64,000 nt of DNA from Paracentrotus lividus (taxonomy: Eukaryota > Echinodermata > Echinoidea > Camarodonta > Echinidae): positions 32,409 through 96,408 of the forward strand of contig CALNVZ010000794.1 of NCBI GenBank assembly GCA_940671915.1. Direction: 5' to 3'. Shown piece after piece: positions 55,001 through 64,000 of this stretch. A program made the translations under genes and the position numbers. The notes beneath the pieces are model-generated. The model saw nothing but the letters and a program-made list of their open reading frames with translations, was not told the origin of the DNA and searched no databases. How positions within the stretch are numbered: position 1 is the first letter of the stretch; each line of letters begins with the position of its first letter.

Positions 55001-58000
55001 GACAACAAATTAATAAAGATAACCCCGAGTTAAATCCGACTCTGCTGCGTTGTACTTTCCCCTTCTATTTCGTATTACCATGCTATAATAAAGAAAATAA
55101 AACATATCTAGGATTTCAAGTCAGTTTCAGAAGGTTCAGATCTGTCTTCTATTTGATAATTGGTTCTCATTACTAAAGTGTTGTAGTGGACGATTCAGCT
55201 TTAGGAGTCGAATTCCGCGAAGAAACTCCAGGTTCCCCTTATAATCCAGCAAATACAATTTGCGAGTGCATGTTCATCTATTGTTCAAATTCCGATTTAA
55301 GCTGCTCACTAAGTATACGCTCTCAATATACTAGTTGAGATGTCAAAAATAGGTTCGAAGAGACGTAAGTCTTCTATATGTATTGCGCGATATCACTCTG
55401 GCCCGATAATGTCAGCATTTAAACTCATCTGAGATTTTCAAGAACATACATTCCAGCTTAAGTTTATAGCATTTCAAGATCTAGACGTGATATATAATCT
55501 ACTGAGAGCTAGGATATGTTTTTGTCTTAATCATATATTTGTTTCTCCACTCTGCCCTTGCAATGAGCTAGATATAAGAGATTGAAGAATGAGCAGTATG
55601 TACTCTAAATCATACATCTCGACCCCCTACTATACAATTAGTCAAAAACTCCAACTCGACTTTTTGCAATCTGTCATTTGACTCTTTTGCAGGAGTTTCG
55701 TTGGAGGGGTATACTTGAGAGACACGAAGATAACACATTATTTCCCTGCAATACCTCCGTGTCAAGCTCATAGTCGACTGCAGTTCTTCGCATTGATCAT
55801 TAAATACTGTCCATGTCAATATTATTAATTTCCATCATTGCTAATGTCCTTTATATTGTAAGCATGTGACTTAAGGTATGAGACAATTCCAGATATATAC
55901 ATTATACAAGTTAATAACTTTTTCCGTTACACTTCTCTTCTGGCTCTCACTGAAGAGTGTAACATACTCTTCAGTCGTATGATACAAATAAGTTATTTAA
56001 TCAAACACTAGCATAGAATATCTCTATGGCCACGAGCAATCCAACATCACTTTCATACGCGTACCGTTACCTGAGCGGGGGGGTGGAATAGTGTGAAGAA
56101 AACTGGGCGACTAAATGAGAGGCAAATATTAAGATATTTAAAAAAAGACGAATCTAACAAGAGAGAGATCAGAGATATAAGAAACAAAGGAAAGCCAACA
56201 AATGAAAATGATATATTGTCGAAAAGATGTGAGTCAACACCTCCACAGGAGAAGACATCTCCTAGAGACGGCTCCGATAGAAGAGTGCTGCGTGGTGTGG
56301 TCAAACCACTATTATAATTCTAAATGTTAAGGAGGTGCGAGTCTCTCCAAATCACAACTGTTAAATATAGTGGCTCGCCCACCATAAACCCTTAAAACCT
56401 AGAGAGAGCGCCATATTGATCTCATTGATTCTAAACATCCAATAAGCGGGTAGGCCCATTCCACATGTCTATAACATTTAGGGAGGGCGCAAAAATCTAT
56501 CTGAGTCTTATATTAAATACTAATATGGTGCGCTCCCAAAATTTATCATAAAATTAGAATAAATCTAATATATTTAGAATTAGTGCGGCACTATCGAATG
56601 ACTTAAATTAGGACGGACGCTAAATGATTTTTAAGGTAGGTATCAACCAGGGCGAAATAAGTGATCTTAAACTTAGTTGGGCCCAAAAATTCGACCTTAC
56701 AGCTATAAAAAAGGGCTCAAAAATTGACATTAAAACATATAAGAGGCGACATAATTAAACGTTAATTCGATGTTAGATCAGGGGCGCCAAATCGACCTTA
56801 CATTTTATGGTATGCAAGCAGATTACACCAAATCAGACCTGAGATTACCCAACGAGGTAAGGAAGGTCGACACAGATTATGACTCTTAGATACTATAGAG
56901 TGCGCCACCTAGTGCATACTATTCTAACCAGTAACTTTAATAGAAACACAGAAGATATATAGTCCTGAATTCAATCTCACAGACCCCTTAGAACACTTCA
57001 CACCGCCCCTCTAATTCAATGTAGCACTAGGTAATATTACAATACTCTAAAACGTCTGTGACATCACCAGCAGTGCATGAATCGATAATTCTTCTGATAT
57101 TCTTCTTTACTTATCATAACTCTATCTTGAATCACATAATTATTCTTGAATAAGACCTAATATATTATGTATGGAAGCTTCGAGATACGAAACAACTCTT
57201 AGCGGAGAAGAATAAATAGCGCTGTGTGAGTTATTCCATGGGTATTTTCTGAGAGTGTCCAATTCATGCGTTTATTTCAGATATGGTATTTCTGACATGT
57301 GCCCAGTCGTATCGCCGTATGGTCACTCTTTCCTCCTATGGACCTCACAATATAAAATCTATATCCATGGTAACAATGACGTAACCATAAAGAGAATCAC
57401 TCACACAGCGTAGGAGAAAGAAAGCGTACCTAAGAGAATACCTATCTAGACACAGCGAGCTCTCGCACTGTTAGGTATTTTATGGCACCGAAATGACACA
57501 AATAGTGTTCACTGAGGCCCGTAATTTCTGCTGAGTGGTTTATTTGGCCGAGCTGAATACACCATATGTCATATGGTATTTCCTTTGGAGTGTGGTGTGG
57601 TCTGGCGACTAGAATATCCTCACTCACTGCGTCTGGTATTCTGGTCACTATCCCGATATTACAGCGATCCACTCGTATGGTTATCCCTTGGCACACAAAC
57701 TCATGACCATATATCAAGATATCTCCTAGTATGCTGGTATTGGAGTTTTCTTTTGCACGAAAATACTCGTCAATGCCTTATCGGTATCATGACTGGATCA
57801 TAGTTTTCCTTGTAGGACACACAATACACGATGTTAATGGTAGCTTGTGATCTGGTTTATGGAGGTTTTTGGTGTCAACAATAAAATACCAATATATAGC
57901 TAATTGAGTTTCATTCATAGACAACATATATATTCACATAATGTGATATGGTTTATTAGGGATTGCAACATATATATATAATTCTACATAATGATTTCAT

Positions 58001-61000
58001 AGGAAATATGTGACATTGATAATTTCCGTATTTACATTGAGCGACACAACAAATATACCTAATACCAATACCAATGGATTTTATACATGTGTTATGGTTA
58101 TCGCAATACAGGCAGAGTGCAGACCCAATGATGTATGGTATTGCTGTGATGGTTTTTGGCACAATACCATTATTGCTTATTATGGCTATATCTCTAGCAT
58201 TGGCCTATATATTGTGTGGCTTCACGTGAGCATAGCAAATACCCGAGTATGGAACTTAATGGTATTGCTGTATGGTTTTTTGCACAATTAGTTCACCTAT
58301 TCACTGCCACTCTCTATGGAGTATTGCTTTGCTCGGCATCGCGCTTTTTTGAAGCCACATAACTTTTACCACCCTATAGTAAATGATATTGCTGTGTGAT
58401 ATTGGTCCCTCATTGGAAGCCTACCAATCGAGAAGTACAATATGTAATGAGTAATGCTAGTAATTATTCTAATAAATCTGATATGGCAGGACTTGTTTTA
58501 CCATATCCATATGTAACCATAAGCGTTAGTTATACTGTGTTATGGCTTTGAATTGGGACTAATATACGTGATATATCCTACACATATGCGTAAGTTTCGT
58601 GGGAATAGCTGAGTGTTACTTCAGCTTTTTCCGATTGCGGCAATCAAATCAGAGTTCATATCCAAATATTGTCATCGGTAAAATTATTTGCACACTGCAA
58701 TAGTTATTTTAGCACCAAATACCATCATGATATCCAAATTACAAATATCACGACTATATCTGGCTCCTTTTCAGGCCGTCATGTTTACAAAAATCGACGT
58801 CCCCAAACCCACAATATCGCCTATAACAAAGTAGAAAGACCACCTCAAGTTAAAATCCGGACAGTACAGTGTATAAATTTGTCATACCAAGAGCACGCGA
58901 CTTCACCCAGGTTCACGAGACTCACAGAATTGCTCGCAGCGTGAACGCACACCAGAATAGCGAACTATTCTGTTATCTGGGTTAGAATGGTTGTAAACCT
59001 AAGTATCGTGGTCGAGTGAGGACTCTCTATTCTAACGTCATTTTGGTCAAACCTGGTGGTGGATTCCAGGGAGGGCGTCTCCCGAATTAAAACTTTCCGT
59101 GCTGGCCTAGATATAAATCATTAACATAAAACGATTTGATCCATTCACCTATATACAAAAAAAATGTTTCTGTTTGGTGCTCCCGTGTTAGCGCAAAACA
59201 TGGTACAAAACCAGAGTACCAGTAGCGAACCATGTATAAAAACACGAGAAGAGGTAAGCAATGCTTTGCTAGAATAGGGGATTTTCGTGACACAGATAAT
59301 ATACCACACTTATATAACAATAGTAACCTAATTATAGATATTTTTATGAGTTAACCAATTCAAAGACAACCGCGGGGAAAATATTGACCAAATCAACAAG
59401 AAAGTTAAAATCAATTGGAATACAAAGGGAAGTTATTTACTTTTGAGAGATTTATATTTATGGTCTACCCAACTTAAACTTACCACGCCCAATAACTAAG
59501 AAACATGTAACATGACCGAGAGTAAAATACCAGAAACCCTGTACATAGATTCTCTCCAAAATTTGTTTTTACTATGGGAAATAAGACATACCACACTATT
59601 AAATAGTGACTGTCCTGTTTGACCAAAATACTCATTTCACACAGAAAAACGAAATGCTACCAATTAACATGAACTTAAAACATGTGGAGATATTCTCCTC
59701 ACAAAAGCATACAAACACGCATTAGGGGTTAGGGGTTAAAAAAATATTCTTCATAGATTTGTTTTTTTATTGCGTTCTTTAATATAATACACCACAACCC
59801 TCATAAAACCACTATGCTGATAACTAAAGAGTAAACATGCATACTATATCTCGCATATTATTACTTCATTTAGGATATCATACGAGTGTATTATTCAAGC
59901 GACAAACTCCGTTTATTCGAAGCATTCACTTCACTATGCAACAATCAGTGGATCCGCTGAAACATGAGTTAGCACCTCCTAAGAAAGATAGCCACCGACA
60001 GAGATTTTCAAATAGTCGTTACACAATTATATGTGCCGGTCTCCCCTACACATCATGTCGCTCTGTCGAGATTTCATTGTGCATTGTTTTGTCATATTAA
60101 CTATTCAAAAACGAGTTACCGATGAATCAGAGGAGAACGGAGTACACCACCGTTGAATGGACTAATTGCTAAAGACAATCAGAATACCGAGTGAAGGTAA
60201 GGCTTTCCTTAACTAGAGATTAATTTTGTATTGACAAACATACGAAATATGAACATCTGACATCATATCAATATCATCAACACTCATTATACTCCAGAAA
60301 CTAAGATATGCACCAAATATTTAAGCAATATATAGGTTTGGATAACCACCAATAGAAAATCATTTACTACATCAGTATTAATTATCGACCTGACAACATT
60401 GAATTTAAATCCATTCACCACAATCAATTGTATTGTTATTTGGTTTGAGTGAGTGAAGAGCGTACAAAGCTAGCGAGCCTATAATTTAGTCCAACATTTA
60501 CACAACATTAATCGGATATATTCATATGCTGATACCTAATCTCTACTAATTATTGTTAGAAGACAACAATTCCGAAGAAGAGCGAGAGTGAAACACATCT
60601 ACATCTATCAATATCAGTCTTACAAATAACACAGAAGTACTACATTTAACTAAGCCTAAAAATTCACATAGGATTATTTATCTATGGTATATTGTTAGCT
60701 ACATTAAATATATTAACCATACACAAAAATATACCATTTTAATATCAGATAAGACTACTATATAATAGAACAAGCTTCGACTATCCAAAAAGAGGGCTAA
60801 ATCCACACTTTAGTGATACCAACATATACATGATGTTATTGGTTTATTGGCACAATATAAACACAGTCGGCCTAGGCATGGAAATCAAAAATCCCAGTGC
60901 ACAGGTATCGGATTAAAAATTTTTTTTTTTCCGAAATTCTGTAAAATAAAGTTGGTTACAAATATGAGTTTATCTCAAAGTGCGCTCTAATAATGGCTCT

Positions 61001-61550
61001 ATTATATACGGCATATATACCACTATTCCAAAAGGCGCCTAAAATACCATTCCACATGCCTATAGACAATTATATGACATATATTGTATTACACTACTTT
61101 TCCTGAGACTATAATATTACTAGCTCAGGGCACTCATATTTAGACATGTTTTGGCATAACCAGAGTCTCGCGAATCTCAGCCTGCCTCAATAGGATTATT
61201 TATTATTTAATAAGAAAATTGATCCGATCAATATTTATGTAATACTCAATTCTCTCGATATATAGCTCAATATTATAGAGAGGAGAAATACACAACATTA
61301 CACAATCACGCGTGCAAGGAGATAAACCAATAAGCGAAGTCATATCCAAAAAAAATATAACTTAACGTATTCAAAATTCACAAACATCAGTAAAGCGTAT
61401 CCTATACTCTCGAAGTAGCACATAATATTAATTACGTGTTCTTCGTGGTGCGACATGTTACATATTCATTCCATGAGGTAGGCTTTAATATGAGTTACAA
61501 TACAACACTTACATACCTGACGAAGAGTCTTTCCATTCCCAAACAGACTA
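49035..61550. repeat. Noisy second copy of 39674-49034 (probable assembly artefact)
   Basis: The order of landmarks repeats: right part of the fold-back element (49035-50507), CGAT-dense segment (50520-50810), CACTGTCCGTC MITE (about 51147-52672), TTAA MITE (about 53398-53930), LINE C-terminus (about 55630-55870), GGCGCC minisatellite (about 56330-56950), ATGGTAT satellite (about 57240-58330), and the CCAAAAGGCGC MITE (from 60775). Single-base and short insertions are frequent and grow towards the end, so this copy is about 12.5 kb against 9.4 kb. Its ORFs are meaningless. Confidence 0.85.
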
Positions 61551-61800
61551 AATGCCATGGAGAAATTTAAATCAGTAAGAAATTCTTAAATGACAACTAC
61601 CGGCCCAGAGTCTAAGACTCTCTAAAAACATGAGTGTATTAATTCTCGGAATACCGATACCGCTATCGATTATATATCAAACCTACTGAACAATGGATAG
61701 AGACCAACGTGGTAAATCAAAAACTCCACACTCTTGATTTACTCTAAAACCACTAAATGGATTTAGACGTCCTTTATTAGGAATTCCCACACTCATTCAT
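61550..61800. mobile_element. Remaining end of the CCAAAAGGCGC MITE, noisy
   Basis: CTTGATTTACTCTAAAA, CACTAAA, GGATTTAG and a degraded CCTTT..GGAATT near 61735-61785 match the terminal part of the full element (complement of 34049-34110). This part is missing from the copy at 48452-49034. Confidence 0.65.
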
Positions 61801-63240
61801 TATTTAAGCCAAAATATCTGAGTAGGTCCTAATCATACCATAGAGTTAGTTATATATTTTCTAATAATTACCTCTTTAGATAAAATGTCAATAAAATATG
61901 TTATCCACATATAAATAATACCTCAGTTGCTAATCGCCTTTCTACCAACTTACTCTTTATAACGACTTACTGAGTACCTGTAACAACAAAGATAGTATTA
62001 AGAAATCATATATAGGTAGTTTCGAAATTACCATTCACATTTGGACTAAGTGCGCAAATAACAAATTTATACACAGATATATTTAGAAAAAATAAAACAA
62101 ATAAGTAAAAGCTTTGGAATATCAACGGTGAAGCTACACGAATCCCACTGATAGACGCAAATGGAGAATAATACTATACACTAGATACGGAATAAATAAA
62201 AGCATCCCACAAGAGAGAACAATATCAATATAGTGACTAACATCCATCACAAAATCACAAGTTACTACGAAATCACACTACCTCACCAGCAATTAATAGC
62301 CAAGTAAAAAATAGAGCGTAATGAACAAATAAGAGCACAAATTATCAAAAAAACTGGTAGGACATAAATATTTGGGGGGAAGAACCTGAAGGAAAAGAAT
62401 AATGAGTTATAAATTACCTGCTCTGGTGTTATTGATTATTGCAAGTCATAGGGCAGAACAGCGAGCGCCTCGTGAAATTTTGAACTTTATTGACTCTAAC
62501 AACTTGGTTCCAATACTCACACTGTGGCCTCTTCGTCTACCTAAATATTTGTTACAAATATTTGTTAAGACTTTACCGTATCCTAATAACTCCTGAGTCG
62601 TGGACGACTCTCGCGCATTGCAAAACAACATCCGACTGGAAGAGGGGGGCTATCCGGATCATTCACCCCCATCCACCGGCATCGACGCGCGGAAATAAAC
62701 TACCGTATGAATGTAGTATTAGCAACTAGTTACACTCATTTTTCTAAGGGATAGTTCTACAGGAATTGACTACTGTGACAAATAGCCTAGCACAACGGGT
62801 TTAGTTGGTATGGCCGCTGAGCCAAGTCGACATGATTACGGTCCGACCGAAAGATGGGAGGAGATTAATCAGAACGCAAATGGTTAATTGAAACGAAAAC
62901 GTGATTTGAAGACAAAACATCTCAACAGGATGAATACAAACGGGCATTAGTCAACAGTGATTTATGCCAGTTATACTGTCTGAAGTTTTGGTTAGTCGTA
63001 TTGGTAATTCCTGTCGGACTTCGTGTGGTACTATGCGTAATAAGCGTCATTTGCCATACAATGTTTTGTCATGCAACAAATCATATTTTGTTGAAGCTTA
63101 CCTTCATCTAAACTAGTAATGCCTGCCTAATTAATATTTTTTCTTTTAGGGAAAAGTATATTTCCTAAACACAAAGTAAACATCAAGAGCGATAGTTTTG
63201 GACATTTGCCATTATTATTCAAGAGATATAGTAAATAACT
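61800..63240. other. Unrecognised, probably low-accuracy sequence
   Basis: No partner in the first copy and no recognised element; short open frames only. It follows noisy sequence and probably shares its error rate. Confidence 0.4.
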
Positions 63241-64000
63241 AACTTTGACCCAAAATATATTCTAAATAGTGGTATATATACCAGAGTATGGGTTTCCTTG
63301 GGTGTCTAGCGGCAGTCCGTGTGGTAACGGCCTGTGTATCCTGAATTAACGGCTGTGGTGTTCCGGTCTTAACGGCTATGTCATAATCCTGGTAATTGTG
63401 TGCGGTATGATGTTGTGGTACTAGTTTGGATATAATTGCTATTAGGTATTTTGGCTTATGGTACTCCATGTATGGTTTTTTTTTTTGTTGTTACTTGTGC
63501 CTAAAATTACCATAGGAAAATCCTGTGGTATTGTGTGCCGAAATACATAGGAAAACCCTATGGTATTTTGCTGCTATGGTGATTTTGTGTGGTATTTGTT
63601 GCCAAACCATAGGAAATCCATTATCGGTATTTTGGCTGTTATAGCGCTACTTCTGTATGCGGTATTTTGTCTGGTGGTATTTGTGCCCAAAAAACCATAG
63701 GAAAAATTCCTTATGGTATTTTGGCTGTATTAGTACTTCTGTATGGTATTTTGTGATTTGCTTGGTTTCGTGCCAAAAAGTCCATAGGAAATCCTATGGG
63801 TATTTTGGCTGTATAGGTCCTCTTATGGTATTTTGTGTGTATTTGCTGCCAAAAAAACCATAGGAAATCCTATGGTATTTGGCTGTATGGTAACAATTCT
63901 TATGGCTATTTGCTTGCTGTATTTGTGCCAAAAACTATAGAAAATCCGTTATTGGTATTTTGGCTGTATGTACTTCTGTTATGGTAATTTTGCTTTGGTA
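63240..64000. repeat. Second ATGGTAT-type satellite, noisy, runs off the window
   Basis: Irregular units of about 80-95 bp carry CCATAGGAAATCCTATGG (a palindrome), TATTTTGGCTGTATGG and ATTTGTGCCAAAA. Related in words to the array at 46265 but with a different unit. The array continues past the window end. Confidence 0.75.

Noticed and set aside
49035-64000. Many 60-97 codon ORFs after 49 kb
   Set aside because: The sequence is a noisy copy with inserted bases; frames are not reliable.
1-64000. CRISPR array
   Set aside because: The tandem arrays (70-bp, 41/28-bp, GC-rich) have no unique spacers, no cas genes, and the window is plainly eukaryotic.

Overview
This is a eukaryotic, animal-type genomic window: AT-rich, intron-like and filled with transposable elements. 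There are no operons, ribosome-binding sites, CRISPR arrays or bacterial genes. The element mix (L2/CR1-type and RTE-like LINEs, a Penelope-like endonuclease, tRNA-derived SINEs, many palindromic MITEs, a small LTR element) fits a marine invertebrate, possibly an echinoderm or other invertebrate deuterostome. That placement is an inference from element types, not from a marker gene.

The only candidate host gene is on the + strand. Four or five exons with compatible phases (about 2995-3096, 17649-17720, 18305-18378, 19546-19708, 19844-20476) would encode the end of an ectodomain, one Gly-rich membrane span, a basic stop-transfer and a cytoplasmic tail with Tyr motifs. The last exon is split by a 503-bp MITE flanked by TA. 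Removing the element and one TA restores the frame in silico, while with it a stop codon follows almost at once. All recognised LINE and Penelope coding relics in the window are on the minus strand, so those inside the supposed introns are antisense to this gene.

Layout: 1-3 kb, a 1,348-bp TA-flanked element with a 70-bp tandem array. 4.6-6.6 kb, an inverted-repeat element with a LINE and a MITE fragment nested inside. 6.9-7.6 kb, an L2/CR1-type LINE tail. 9.9-10.4 kb, a TTAA-flanked MITE. 10.6-11.6 kb, a TTGTTTAAA-rich element holding a tRNA-Met relic. 12.3-15.9 kb, a nearly complete but frameshifted LINE. 16.1-17.0 kb, another LINE fragment. 17.6-20.5 kb, the candidate gene's 3' exons. 20.9-26.8 kb, a pair of ~300-bp direct repeats enclosing a MITE, a GC-rich tandem array and a 2-kb palindrome. 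27.3-28.1 kb, a Penelope GIY-YIG relic. 28.7-36.9 kb, two tandem copies of a ~1.32-kb unit, the first split by a 5.5-kb LTR element (two 159-bp LTRs, retropepsin-like ORF, no reverse transcriptase). 38.9-39.3 kb, a SINE. 39.4-41.1 kb, a second copy of the palindrome. 41.7-48.4 kb, more MITEs, minisatellites and an ATGGTAT satellite.

From about 49.03 kb the sequence restarts as a noisy, insertion-rich copy of 39.67-49.03 kb and runs to about 61.5 kb. The first copy stops in the middle of a MITE whose missing half appears only at the end of the noisy copy. This points to an assembly misjoin or raw-read overhang, not a biological duplication. ORFs and distances after 49 kb should not be trusted.
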